A stretch of 64,000 nucleotides of DNA from an uncultured Bacilli bacterium (GTDB lineage Bacteria; Bacillota_I; Bacilli_A; RF39; UBA660): NCBI GenBank assembly GCA_934148995.1, contig CAKPDM010000004.1:1-64000 (forward strand). The letters are read 5' to 3'. The notes below the pieces were generated by a model. That model ran no database searches, was not told the origin of the DNA, and saw nothing but the letters and a program-made list of their open reading frames with translations. Positions 41,345-49,953 of the stretch are shown here, piece after piece; position 1 is the stretch's first letter; each line of letters opens with the position of its first letter. A program made the translations under genes and the position numbers.

Positions 41345-43483
41345 ATGAAATTAAAAATTCGTGCAGATAAAGATGATTTAATTATATTTTGTGTCTTTGC
41401 TGTTTTCTTATTATATATAATAGCAATTGGAATTGTTAATCTTCACACTTTTGCGACAGAAGGTGTTTTTAGTGGGTTAAATCCATTACCAGCTTTTGCG
41501 CCAGAGTTTTTATGGATGACACTTATAATTTATTTTGTAGCTTTAATTGGCATGCTTTTAAGTGTTAAGTCTTATTTTTTTGAAATGGAAAAAGGTTTTG
41601 GAATAACTACAGAAAAGAAAGACAAAGGTTATTCAAGATGGGCTAAAGATAAGGAACTTCAAGAAGAGTTAAAAGAAGTTTCCCTAAAAGCAGATACTGC
41701 TACTGCCGGCGGTGTTCCTCTTATTTTAAAAGATGATGTTGCTTGGGTAGATAATAGCGAATACCATACTTTAGTAATCGGTGCTACTGGATCTGGTAAA
41801 ACACAAACAGTTATAAAACCAACAGTTAAGTTACTTGCTAAGAATGGTGAATCAATGATTATCACTGACCCTAAAGGTGAGATTTATGAAGGTACTGCTT
41901 CTATGTTACGTGAGAAGGGCTATGATGTACAGGTTTTAAACTTTCGTAATCCCCAAGCAGGTAGTGGTTGGAATCCATTAACATTACCTTATCATATGTA
42001 TAAATCAGGTAATCAGGATAAAGCGATTGAGTTACTTGATGACTTGGCTTTGAATATTTTGTATGATTCATCTAATGCTAATGCCGACCCTTTCTGGGAG
42101 AAAACCAGTGCTGATTATTTTTCAGGAGTAGTTTTAGGGTTATTTGAAGATGCTAAAGAAGAAGAAATTAACCTTAACAGTGTTAGTTTAATGACTACTG
42201 TAGGAGAAGAAAAGTTTGGTGCTAGTACTTATATTAAAGAATACTTTGATGCTAAAGATCCAGCTAGTGCAGCAGCAATTAATGCTTCTAGTACCATATC
42301 AGCTCCAACAGAAACTAAGGGAAGTATTTTATCAGTATTTAGACAAAAGATTAAGCTATTTGCTTCTCGTGAAAACTTATCAGAGATGTTAAGTCATAGT
42401 GATATAGATTTAGCTGGTATTGGAAAGAGAAAGACTGCTTTATTTATCGTTATTCAAGATGAAAAAACAACTTATCACCCATTAGTTACTATTCTTTTGA
42501 AGCAATGTTATGAAACACTTATTGATGTTGCCCAAGCTAATGGTGGAGCTTTACCAGTTAGAACTAACTTCTTATTAGATGAATTTGCTAATATGCCAAA
42601 GTTAAAAGATATGACAACTATGATTACAGCTGCTCGTTCAAGACATATGCGTTTTACGATGATTATTCAAAACTATGCACAGTTAAATCAAGTATATGGT
42701 AAAGAGGAAGCTGAAACAATTCGTGGTAACTGTGGTAACATTATTTACTTAATATCTGCAGAAATTGCTGCTCTTGAAGAAATCTCTAAGATGTGTGGTG
42801 AGGTTAAGAGTAAAAAAGACGATAAGACAGCATCAACTCCTCTTGTTACTGTGTCAGACTTACAAAGAATGAAACAATTTGAAACAATTATTCTTCGTAT
42901 GCGTAAACAACCATTTAAAACAAAAATGACTCCAGATTTTAAAATTGATTGGGGAAAAACTTATCCGAAAGCAGTCTTTACTGAGCGTGAGAAAGTTCCA
43001 GTTCAAACTTTTGATATAAAAACTTTTGTTAAGGAACAGAAAAAGCAAAAACTGCTTGAAATGATGAATTCAACTGGTCTTGGTAATTCTAGTGATGATG
43101 GTGGTATACCATCGTTTGTACCACCAAACTTATTTGCTAATAATAAAAGACCAGAACCTAATCCATTTACTATGGATATGGAAGCACCAACAAAACTACC
43201 AATTAATAAAGCTTTGGAACCAACTAAAAAGGAACCACCTATGCCTAGTTTTGATGTAGATGAGTTGGTTAAAAAGATAGATGCCAAGATTGCTGAACTT
43301 GAAAAAGAAGAAGCTTTGGCTAAAGAAAAAGAAGAGAAGGAGAAGAAAGAAGAAGCAACAAGAAAAGAAACTTCTCCTATTGCCGAGATTGTTAATCCTA
43401 ATCCAAGATCTGATATCAATTTGAACTTAGATGATAGTGATAATGAAAATGAAGATGATTTCTTTGATGACTTTTTTGATTAG
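41345..43483 (+). CDS. virD4: VirD4/TraG-family coupling ATPase
   Basis: A 712-aa protein with two N-terminal helices (about 12-32 and 57-75) and an ATPase core: Walker A IGATGSGKTQT (near 145), DPKGEIYEGTASML, Walker B NFLLDEFANMPKL (near 408) and IIQNYAQLNQVYG. It is the T4SS coupling protein that brings substrates to the channel. The last 170 residues are an unusual Pro/Lys/Glu region ending in Asp-rich FFDDFFD. Upstream AAGAGGG supports the ATG. The presence of a VirD4 indicates selected substrates rather than only pilus building. Confidence 0.93.
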   Translation: MKLKIRADKDDLIIFCVFAVFLLYIIAIGIVNLHTFATEGVFSGLNPLPAFAPEFLWMTLIIYFVALIGMLLSVKSYFFEMEKGFGITTEKKDKGYSRWAKDKELQEELKEVSLKADTATAGGVPLILKDDVAWVDNSEYHTLVIGATGSGKTQTVIKPTVKLLAKNGESMIITDPKGEIYEGTASMLREKGYDVQVLNFRNPQAGSGWNPLTLPYHMYKSGNQDKAIELLDDLALNILYDSSNANADPFWEKTSADYFSGVVLGLFEDAKEEEINLNSVSLMTTVGEEKFGASTYIKEYFDAKDPASAAAINASSTISAPTETKGSILSVFRQKIKLFASRENLSEMLSHSDIDLAGIGKRKTALFIVIQDEKTTYHPLVTILLKQCYETLIDVAQANGGALPVRTNFLLDEFANMPKLKDMTTMITAARSRHMRFTMIIQNYAQLNQVYGKEEAETIRGNCGNIIYLISAEIAALEEISKMCGEVKSKKDDKTASTPLVTVSDLQRMKQFETIILRMRKQPFKTKMTPDFKIDWGKTYPKAVFTEREKVPVQTFDIKTFVKEQKKQKLLEMMNSTGLGNSSDDGGIPSFVPPNLFANNKRPEPNPFTMDMEAPTKLPINKALEPTKKEPPMPSFDVDELVKKIDAKIAELEKEEALAKEKEEKEKKEEATRKETSPIAEIVNPNPRSDINLNLDDSDNENEDDFFDDFFD

Positions 43484-43494
43484 TGGGTGAAAAT

Positions 43495-44688
43495 ATGTTT
43501 AATAAATTTAATGATTCTTTAAAAAAATTAACCGAAAAAAAAGAAAAGAAAGTAAGTGCTACGCCTACTTCTGATAAAGAAAGAGCAAGAAAAAAATTAT
43601 TAAAAATAGTAGGAATGATTTCTGCTTTACTAATAGTTATATTCTTAATAATATTATTAGGTACTGTTTTGATTGGTACTAATTACTCATTTGATCAAAT
43701 GGAGTTAGAACTAAAAAAGGCTGCTATAAAATACTACCAAGTTCAAGATGTCTTACTTCCTGCTGATGAAGGAGTAACTACTGAAGTTGATGATAGTACT
43801 TTATCAAGTGAAAATTACAAGTTGATGAAACCACTTAATAAAATGAGAAAAAATGTTCAATGTACTGGTAAAGTAGTTGTTCAAAAAATAAATAATGAAT
43901 ATATTTATACACCTTATCTTGATTGTGGAAATAAGTATAAAACTGAAGAGTTGTATCAAGCAGTAAAGTCAAATAATAAAGCTGTTACTAGTGGTAATGG
44001 ACTATATGAAATGAACGGTGAATATGTCTTTAGAGGTGATAGCGTAGATAACTATGTTAAGCTTTCTAAGGGACTATTTAGAATAGTAAAGATAACTAGT
44101 GAAAATAAAATACTATTAATTCCAGAATTTGATGAATATTATTATAGTGTTTGGGATGATAGATATAATTCTACTATTGGTTATAGTACCGGTATTAACA
44201 ACTATCGCTTGAGTAGGTTAAAAGATGATCTTTTCAATATCTATAATGATAATATAGAAAAATTTATTCTGTTGTCTAATACCGATAAAGAAAAATTAAC
44301 TACTTTTTCATTATGCATAGGTAAAAGAAGTGATGCAGAAACTAATAATACTGGTGCTGTTGAATGTGCTGATACTCTTGATAATCAAATGATTGGTTTG
44401 TTAACTGCATCTGATTATATCAATGCTTCTTTGGATCAAAACTGTGTTGCTACTAATTCAAAAGCCTGTCAAAATTATAACTATTTGAAGATTAAAGATA
44501 CTTCATGGTGGTTAATAACTTCATCAACAAAAGATACAGCTTCTGTTTATCGTGTGAATAATTATGGTTATATTGTTTCTTCTAGTGCTTCAACGCTTAG
44601 TAGAATTAGACCTACTGTTATGTTAAATAACAATGTAATGATAAAGAGTGGTAAAGGAACTAAGAGTGATCCATTTATTTTAAAATAA
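43495..44688 (+). CDS. Membrane-anchored surface protein, paralogue of the 20021 gene
   Basis: A 397-aa protein starting at ATG 43495 (GGGTGA upstream). A Lys-rich cytoplasmic start is followed by a helix (about 42-64), then LELKKAAIKYYQVQDVLLPA, a module ending in YLDCGN, and a C-terminal domain with GLLTASDYI, SWWLITSS and RIRPTVMLNNNVMIKSGKGT. The same modules occur in the 598-aa protein near the start of the locus; this one lacks the Ig domain. The AAxxYY segment after the helix recalls pseudopilins. It closes the locus. Confidence 0.72.
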   Translation: MFNKFNDSLKKLTEKKEKKVSATPTSDKERARKKLLKIVGMISALLIVIFLIILLGTVLIGTNYSFDQMELELKKAAIKYYQVQDVLLPADEGVTTEVDDSTLSSENYKLMKPLNKMRKNVQCTGKVVVQKINNEYIYTPYLDCGNKYKTEELYQAVKSNNKAVTSGNGLYEMNGEYVFRGDSVDNYVKLSKGLFRIVKITSENKILLIPEFDEYYYSVWDDRYNSTIGYSTGINNYRLSRLKDDLFNIYNDNIEKFILLSNTDKEKLTTFSLCIGKRSDAETNNTGAVECADTLDNQMIGLLTASDYINASLDQNCVATNSKACQNYNYLKIKDTSWWLITSSTKDTASVYRVNNYGYIVSSSASTLSRIRPTVMLNNNVMIKSGKGTKSDPFILK

Positions 44689-44696
44689 TATTTGTT

Positions 44697-44724
44697 AAAA
44701 GTCATATTAAATTATGGCTTTTTT
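44697..44724 (+). terminator. Rho-independent terminator ending the hybrid locus
   Basis: A 10-bp stem (44697-44706 with 44713-44722, with G-T pairs), loop TTAAAT, then six T overlapping the arm. It closes the Tad/T4SS run. Confidence 0.75.
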
Positions 44725-44922
44725 CTGTGATTTAGTATAAAAATAACTATTTCATGAGAAAATATCTCTTGAAATGTTGAAAAAATTATGAATTAGTCAG
44801 TGATCGATTAAAAAATATACTATGTTAAAGGCATATATTTTAAAGATCTTTTATAGTATTAGGAAAGTTGTACAACTGTTTATAAATTTTTTGAAGAAAT
44901 AGATGAAAGATTAAAGTAACTA
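44725..44922. other. Gap without a supported gene
   Basis: The interval between the hybrid locus and spoVAC is about 300 bases. Apart from the flanking terminators and the spoVA promoter I find no ORF with a start signal. A short open stretch encoding KFFEEIDERLK lies near 44885 without a start codon and may be a gene remnant. Confidence 0.4.
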
Positions 44923-44951
44923 GAATGAAAATGACTTTTATTCATTTTTTT
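44923..44951 (+). terminator. Terminator-like hairpin upstream of spoVAC
   Basis: An 8-bp stem (44923-44930 with 44936-44943, one G-T) and a run of seven T. It would shield the sporulation promoter that starts directly after it. Confidence 0.55.
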
Positions 44952-44980
44952 GTATATCTAGCAAAAAAGCATCCATACTA
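44951..44980 (+). promoter_or_regulatory. Forespore (sigma-G/sigma-F type) promoter of spoVA
   Basis: TGTATA (44951-44956), 17-bp spacer and CATACTA (44974-44980), 16 bases before the spoVAC start. CATACTA with a TGAATA-like -35 is the Bacillus sigma-G pattern, and spoVA is a known sigma-G operon. Confidence 0.65.
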
Positions 44981-44996
44981 TCAATAGGTGAATAAA

Positions 44997-45440
44997 ATGA
45001 AAGAAAAAAAATATCAAAGAATAGTTGATAGACATAAACCTAGAGAAGAAAAAGGGAAGTTTGCTTTGATTGCTTTTTTAGTTGGTGGTTTAGTAGGAAT
45101 GATTGGTGAAGGAATAATTTGTTTTTATGTAAAAATATTATCAATTTCTAGAAGTGATGCTTCAACCTATATGATAGTAACCTTAATATTTATAGCATCA
45201 CTATTAACTGCTCTTGGAGTATTTGATAACTTAGTAAAAAAAGCTAAGTGTGGACTACTTATTCCTATAACTGGATTTGCTCATTCAATGACTAGTGCTG
45301 CGATTGATTATAAGAAAGAAGGCCCTATCTATGGAATAGGTAGTAATATCTTTAAATTAGCAGGATCAGTTATTCTGTATGGAATTGTTTCTTCTTGGGT
45401 ATTTGGAATGATTCGTTATGGAATCGAGGTGTTAAAATGA
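44997..45440 (+). CDS. spoVAC: Stage V sporulation protein AC
   Basis: A 147-aa membrane protein with the conserved VGGLVGMIGEGIICFYVKI and KCGLLIPITGFAHSMTSAAI segments of SpoVAC. SpoVAC forms the membrane channel that moves dipicolinic acid into the spore and releases it at germination. I start at ATG 44997 after AGGTGA. It overlaps spoVAD by four bases. Confidence 0.93.
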   Translation: MKEKKYQRIVDRHKPREEKGKFALIAFLVGGLVGMIGEGIICFYVKILSISRSDASTYMIVTLIFIASLLTALGVFDNLVKKAKCGLLIPITGFAHSMTSAAIDYKKEGPIYGIGSNIFKLAGSVILYGIVSSWVFGMIRYGIEVLK

Positions 45441-46432
45441 TTCTAAGATTTAAAAATGTTTATGTTAAAGAAGCTGCTACGGTAGCAGGACCATATGAAT
45501 CGAAAGGGCCACTTAGTAATTATTTTGATAAGAAGTATCGGAAAGATTTATATTGTGGTGAAAAGTCTTTTGAACAAGCTGAAGTAAAATTACTAGAGGA
45601 TAGTTTGAAACTAGTTCTTAAAAAAACTAACTTAAAAGAAGATAATATTGACTTAGTAATAGCAGGTGACCTGTTAAATCAAATAACTTCTTCTTGTTAC
45701 TCATCATTAAAGATGAATAGTCCTTTTCTTGGTATATATAGTGCTTGTGCTACTAGTGCTGAAGGAATATTACTAGCTTCTTCTTTAATAGATGGTGGTT
45801 TTGTTAAGAATGTTATAGCGGCAACTTCTTCACATAATATGTCTAGTGAAAAACAGTTTCGTAATCCGACAGAATATGGAGCACCGAAACCGAAGACAGC
45901 AACTTTTACTGCAACAGGTGGAGCTAGTATTTTACTTTCTGATGAACCTAGCAAAATAAAGGTTAGTGAAGGCGTAATTGGCACTATGGTTGATTATAAT
46001 CAAAAAGATCCCTTAAATATGGGAGCAGCAATGGCAGGGGCAGCGGCACATACTTTAGCAGAATATTTTAAAGAGAGTAAATATAAACCAGCAGATTTTG
46101 ACTTGATTTTAACAGGTGACTTAGGTAGATATGGTAAAGAAATATTGAAAGATTTTATGAAGGAAGAATACAAGATTGAGTTAGGAGCTAATTATAATGA
46201 TTGTGGAACAATACTGTATGACTTAGATAGGCAAAAAGAGGTGATGGCTGGTGGTAGTGGACCAGTTTGTAGTGCACTAGTTGCTTATTCTAAAGTCTTA
46301 AATTCTTTAAATAAAGGTGAATATAAAAGAGTATTATTAGTAGCAACAGGAGCTTTATTCTCACCAACTTTTGTTTATCAAAAGAAACCAATTTTATCAA
46401 TAGCACATTTAGTATGTTTGGAGGCGATTTAA
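45437..46432 (+). CDS. spoVAD: Stage V sporulation protein AD
   Basis: A 331-aa protein with a thiolase-like fold and no enzymatic role expected; it binds dipicolinic acid in Bacillus. Visible are the Cys region LGIYSACATSAEGILLASSL, the loop TATFTATGGASILLSD and GAAMAGAAAHTLAEYF. The start is the ATG at 45437, which overlaps the spoVAC stop as ATGA, with GAGGTG upstream. Confidence 0.93.
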   Translation: MILRFKNVYVKEAATVAGPYESKGPLSNYFDKKYRKDLYCGEKSFEQAEVKLLEDSLKLVLKKTNLKEDNIDLVIAGDLLNQITSSCYSSLKMNSPFLGIYSACATSAEGILLASSLIDGGFVKNVIAATSSHNMSSEKQFRNPTEYGAPKPKTATFTATGGASILLSDEPSKIKVSEGVIGTMVDYNQKDPLNMGAAMAGAAAHTLAEYFKESKYKPADFDLILTGDLGRYGKEILKDFMKEEYKIELGANYNDCGTILYDLDRQKEVMAGGSGPVCSALVAYSKVLNSLNKGEYKRVLLVATGALFSPTFVYQKKPILSIAHLVCLEAI

Positions 46433-46783
46433 ATGTATTTTCTATATTCATTCTTATTCTGTGGAACTATTTGTTTAATAGCAGAACTTATTCTCGATAA
46501 TACTAAACTTACTCCTGGCCATATAACTAGTATCTTTGTAGTAGTAGGAGCAGCCTTAGATGCTTTTGGAATCTATGATTACTTCATTGCTACTTGTGGA
46601 GGAGGAACACTAGTACCAATAACATCCTTTGGACATTCTCTTATTCATGGAGCATTAGCAAAGGCAGAAACATTTGGTTTCTTAGGACTATTAATGGGAA
46701 TGTTCGATCTTACAGCATCGGGAATAACTTCAGCAATAATATTTTCTTTTATTTTCACTTTATTCTTTCAAGCAAAAGATTAA
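46433..46783 (+). CDS. spoVAE: Stage V sporulation protein AE
   Basis: A 116-aa membrane protein with the SpoVAE/AEB pattern LTPGHITSIFVVVGAALDAF and LVPITSFGHSLIHGALAKAE, itself related to SpoVAC. It begins right after the spoVAD stop, with GGAGG upstream. Only AC, AD and AE are present here; this minimal C-D-E set is known in Clostridia. No terminator is clear. Confidence 0.92.
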   Translation: MYFLYSFLFCGTICLIAELILDNTKLTPGHITSIFVVVGAALDAFGIYDYFIATCGGGTLVPITSFGHSLIHGALAKAETFGFLGLLMGMFDLTASGITSAIIFSFIFTLFFQAKD

Positions 46784-46997
46784 AAAATTGGTAAGTAAAT
46801 ATCTTGTATCTTTATAATAAAGAATGCGCGCAATTTATATTGACTAAAGTATCTAATAAATTATTTTATCTATAGGTACCTTTATATATTGATATAAACT
46901 TCTTTTTTATCATATTAATACATCTTTTTTAATTATTAGAGTTGGAAATAGATAAAAAACTTCATTTAATGTAAATAATATAGATAAGGAGGTACTT

Positions 46998-47966
46998 ATG
47001 CTAACTTATCTATTTTTATCATTATTTATCACTAGTGTCTATGCTGAAACAGTAGAAACACCATATCTAGTAGCAGATACTTCTACTGCTAAAGAAAGAG
47101 AAATAATAAAAGAAGAAGATTTATACTATTTAAGAAAAGGAGGGAAAACTAGCAATAATTACTATAGTAGTAAACCAAAAAACTACGATACTAAAACAGA
47201 CATGTTTATCTATGATAAGTATAGTAAATATACAACTAAAGAAATCAATAGTCCTGATTACTTAAAAGAAGAGATAACTTACTATCATTATTTAGAACTA
47301 GAAAAAATTAATTATCTAAAAGTATTAACTAGTAGTAATATAACTATTTTAGATATAAAACTTAATAATAATAATATTAAATCTAATAACAATACTTATC
47401 ACTTTAATAAAAGTAAGATAGAAGATAGTATTTTAGAAATAAAACTAATGGTATTAGAAAACTCTAGTAATAACTATTTATTAATAGAAAACGATGACGT
47501 CTATCTAAAAGGAAAAATAAAGTTAAAAGAAAAAGGGGTAGTAACTAAGAAGATAAGATTAATTAACTATTTAACTAAATTAAAAATGAATAATAAAGTA
47601 AAAGTTACCACTGATTATAATGATTTACCCTATTATAAGTTAGTTAAAAAAGAAAAATTATATAGATATAGAAGAAAACTATATAAATATAAAAAGAATG
47701 ATATATTATTAACTAGTAATAGAGTTTTGGATGGATATAAAGTAGATAGAGTAGAAAAGATAAATAGAATATATCGAAAAGAGGTATTTACTTTCTATGA
47801 TAATATTAAACTAGATTATTTAGATTGGGATAAGATTTTAGTAAGTTCAACTGTACCTTTGAAAGAGTTAAAACTATATAAGAGTAAAGAGTGTGGAAAA
47901 ATGAAATTAAAGCTAGTATATAAAACTTTTAGTTATCTAAAAGATATAGACTTTACATGTTCTTAA
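46998..47966 (+). CDS. Secreted protein of unknown function between spoVA and a sporulation sigma factor
   Basis: A 322-aa protein with a short signal peptide (about 1-16, cut after VYA). The rest is Lys/Tyr/Asn-rich, with a basic segment YKLVKKEKLYRYRRKLYKYK near 215-234 and two Cys at the end. No family is recognised. AAGGAGG precedes the ATG. Its place between spoVA and the sigma factor gene suggests a spore-related, perhaps coat or cortex, protein, but no matching sporulation promoter was found. Confidence 0.6.
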   Translation: MLTYLFLSLFITSVYAETVETPYLVADTSTAKEREIIKEEDLYYLRKGGKTSNNYYSSKPKNYDTKTDMFIYDKYSKYTTKEINSPDYLKEEITYYHYLELEKINYLKVLTSSNITILDIKLNNNNIKSNNNTYHFNKSKIEDSILEIKLMVLENSSNNYLLIENDDVYLKGKIKLKEKGVVTKKIRLINYLTKLKMNNKVKVTTDYNDLPYYKLVKKEKLYRYRRKLYKYKKNDILLTSNRVLDGYKVDRVEKINRIYRKEVFTFYDNIKLDYLDWDKILVSSTVPLKELKLYKSKECGKMKLKLVYKTFSYLKDIDFTCS

Positions 47967-48044
47967 AAAAAAGAAATTCTACTTTTGTCGAATGGATTGT
48001 CTTTTTAAAAATATATAAGTATTCTTTAGGGGAAAGGAGGAGGT

Positions 48045-48692
48045 ATGGACGAGTTACTCTTAAAGTATGATAAATTGATCTATATGATGGCTAATAAATA
48101 TAAGAGCTATGCTAGCATAGATGATCTTTATCAAGCAGGATGTATTGGACTAAAAGAAGCATTAACTCATTATGATGAAAGTAAAGAAAGTGATTTAACT
48201 AGTTATATTTGTCTTTATATTAAAGGGGAGATGCTAAAAGAAGTCAGTAATAGTAGAGAAATAAGAGTAGGATATGATGTTTATAACTTTTCAAAGAAAG
48301 TAAAGGAGGCAAGAGATTATTTAACTCAAGAGTTTGGAAGGGAAGCAACTACTTATGAAGTAGCATACTATATGAATGAGAATATAGAAAAGATAGAGAT
48401 GGTTGCTAGAGTAAATATGCCAGTTTATCACTTAGATGATAGGAATGAAGATAATTTATCTTTATATGATAAAGTTAGTTATGTAGAAAAAGCATATGAT
48501 ACTGATATTTTAGATTTAAAAAGTGCTTGTGATAAACTTAATTCTTATGAGAGAAGTTTAATCAATAATAGATACTATCTTGATAAAACACAACAAGAAG
48601 TAGCAGAAAGTCTTGGTATTAGCCAAGTAAAAGTAAGTAGAGAGGAGAAGAAGATTTTAGAAAAATTAAGGGTTAGTTTAACGACTAATTAA
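48045..48692 (+). CDS. Sporulation-type RNA polymerase sigma factor (SigF/SigG-like)
   Basis: A 215-aa sigma-70 family factor. Region 2 is at about 5-75 (DDLYQAGCIGLKEALTHYDE and LTSYICLYIKGEMLKEVSNS), region 3 near 85-130 (ARDYLTQEFGREATTYEVAY) and region 4 with its HTH near 160-210 (DKTQQEVAESLGISQVKVSR). The pattern fits the SigB/SigF/SigG group, though it is shorter than Bacillus SigG (260 aa). No anti-sigma gene is adjacent. Which compartment it serves cannot be decided here. AAAGGAGGAGG is upstream. Confidence 0.85.
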   Translation: MDELLLKYDKLIYMMANKYKSYASIDDLYQAGCIGLKEALTHYDESKESDLTSYICLYIKGEMLKEVSNSREIRVGYDVYNFSKKVKEARDYLTQEFGREATTYEVAYYMNENIEKIEMVARVNMPVYHLDDRNEDNLSLYDKVSYVEKAYDTDILDLKSACDKLNSYERSLINNRYYLDKTQQEVAESLGISQVKVSREEKKILEKLRVSLTTN

Positions 48693-48727
48693 TTTACAGC
48701 TATAGGTAGAAATGATATAATTTCATT
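48693..48727 (+). promoter_or_regulatory. Promoter of the HipA-like module with overlapping dyad
   Basis: TTTACA (48693-48698), 17-bp spacer and TATAAT (48716-48721). The -10 lies inside a short inverted repeat AATGA (48711-48715)/TCATT (48723-48727), a possible autoregulatory site. Confidence 0.55.
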
Positions 48728-48745
48728 AGGAAATGAGAGATGTGT

Positions 48746-48982
48746 ATGGATAAAGATTATCAAATGATAGATCATTCTATTAAGATAGATAAAGAAGAAT
48801 TACCTAAACTTTTGCAAAATATAATTAAAGATTTAGAAAAATATGATAAGGAAGGTAATATGGAAATGTATGATGGCTTTTCTTCTGGCTTTTATGCTGT
48901 AGCAAAAAACTTTTATGCTGAAGGGGTTATTAGTGAAAGTGTTTTTAAGCAATTAATTAGGAAGTATGGAGGTGATTATTAA
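48746..48982 (+). CDS. Small partner protein of the HipA/CtkA-like kinase
   Basis: A 78-80-aa acidic protein starting at ATG 48746 (AGAG seven bases upstream) or ATG 48740. It has no HTH, unlike HipB. The stop codon overlaps the start of the kinase gene by one base, as in toxin-antitoxin pairs. Function is unknown; an antitoxin-like or substrate role is inferred from coupling only. Confidence 0.6.
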   Translation: MDKDYQMIDHSIKIDKEELPKLLQNIIKDLEKYDKEGNMEMYDGFSSGFYAVAKNFYAEGVISESVFKQLIRKYGGDY

Positions 48983-49926
48983 TGATTAAAAACTTTAATA
49001 ATTTAAAAGAAAGTGGCATCCGTTATGGTGGACATGCTGGTAATAAGTTAGGAGTAGTTATAGATGGAGAAAATTGGTTTTTAAAATTTCCAAAATCTAC
49101 AAAAGATTTACTTAGAAAGGTAGATATTTCTTATACTACGTCCCCTTTATCTGAATATATTGGTTCACAAATATATAAGTCACTTGGTATTCCAGTACAT
49201 GAAACTATGCTTGGAATAAAAGATGAAAAATTAGTTGTGGCTTGTAAAGACTTTAGAAAGAATCAAACTGATTATAGATTAGATGATTATAATTCTATAA
49301 AGAATGACTATGTTGAGGGACTAGAGAAAAAGTTAGAATCTACCTCTTCTAGTAATCCTCATGCTATCAATATTGATGAAACAATAATTATAATGAATAA
49401 TAATCCATTATTTAATAGAGTAGCAGGTTTAAAAGATAGATTCTGGGATATGTTTATTGTTGATGCTTTGATAGGAAATAATGATAGAAATAATGGAAAC
49501 TGGGGAGTAATAGTTGACAATAGAACAAACGAAACAAAAATAGCTCCAGTTTTTGATAATGGTGCTTCGTTTAATACCAAATCTAGTGATGAAAATATTG
49601 AAAAAATATTAAGTGATAAGGAAAAATTTGAAAATAGTGCTTATCATTCAAGAATATGTGCTTTTTCTATTAATGATAAAATAATAAATCCATTTAAATA
49701 TATTGAAAGTCTAGAAAATGATGAATGTAATAAAGCATTATTAAGAATAGTACCTAAAATAGATCTTTCAAAGATATATAATATTATTAATGATATTCCA
49801 AATGAATCTGAAGGAATAAAAGTAATAAGTGATATTAGAAAGAAATACTATTTTGAGTGTATTAAGTATCGTTATGAAAACTCATTATATAAAACATATT
49901 TAAAATTATTAGAGAAAAACAAATAA
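48982..49926 (+). CDS. HipA/CtkA-like Ser/Thr kinase
   Basis: A 314-aa protein related to the HipA C-terminal kinase domain and CtkA. Visible are the ATP-binding Lys in ENWFLKFPKS (near 34), the catalytic loop DALIGNNDRNNGNWGVI (near 160-175) and the metal-binding APVFDNGASF (near 190). HipA-type kinases inhibit growth by phosphorylating a tRNA synthetase; CtkA-like proteins phosphorylate other targets. It lacks the N-terminal HipA subdomain found in full-size (about 440 aa) HipA. Confidence 0.8.
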   Translation: MIKNFNNLKESGIRYGGHAGNKLGVVIDGENWFLKFPKSTKDLLRKVDISYTTSPLSEYIGSQIYKSLGIPVHETMLGIKDEKLVVACKDFRKNQTDYRLDDYNSIKNDYVEGLEKKLESTSSSNPHAINIDETIIIMNNNPLFNRVAGLKDRFWDMFIVDALIGNNDRNNGNWGVIVDNRTNETKIAPVFDNGASFNTKSSDENIEKILSDKEKFENSAYHSRICAFSINDKIINPFKYIESLENDECNKALLRIVPKIDLSKIYNIINDIPNESEGIKVISDIRKKYYFECIKYRYENSLYKTYLKLLEKNK

Positions 49927-49953
49927 AGTAGAAACTTTTTTGTTTTTTTCTTT

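Noticed and set aside
18470..44688. An integrative conjugative element
   Set aside because: VirB4, VirD4, TrbL and PrgI are present, but no relaxase, integrase, excisionase, origin of transfer or flanking direct repeats could be found. The locus sits between ordinary chromosomal genes.
44793..44821. A promoter for a small RNA between the hybrid locus and spoVAC
   Set aside because: TATACT is fair but the -35 (TTAGTC) is poor, and nothing besides the downstream hairpin supports a transcript.
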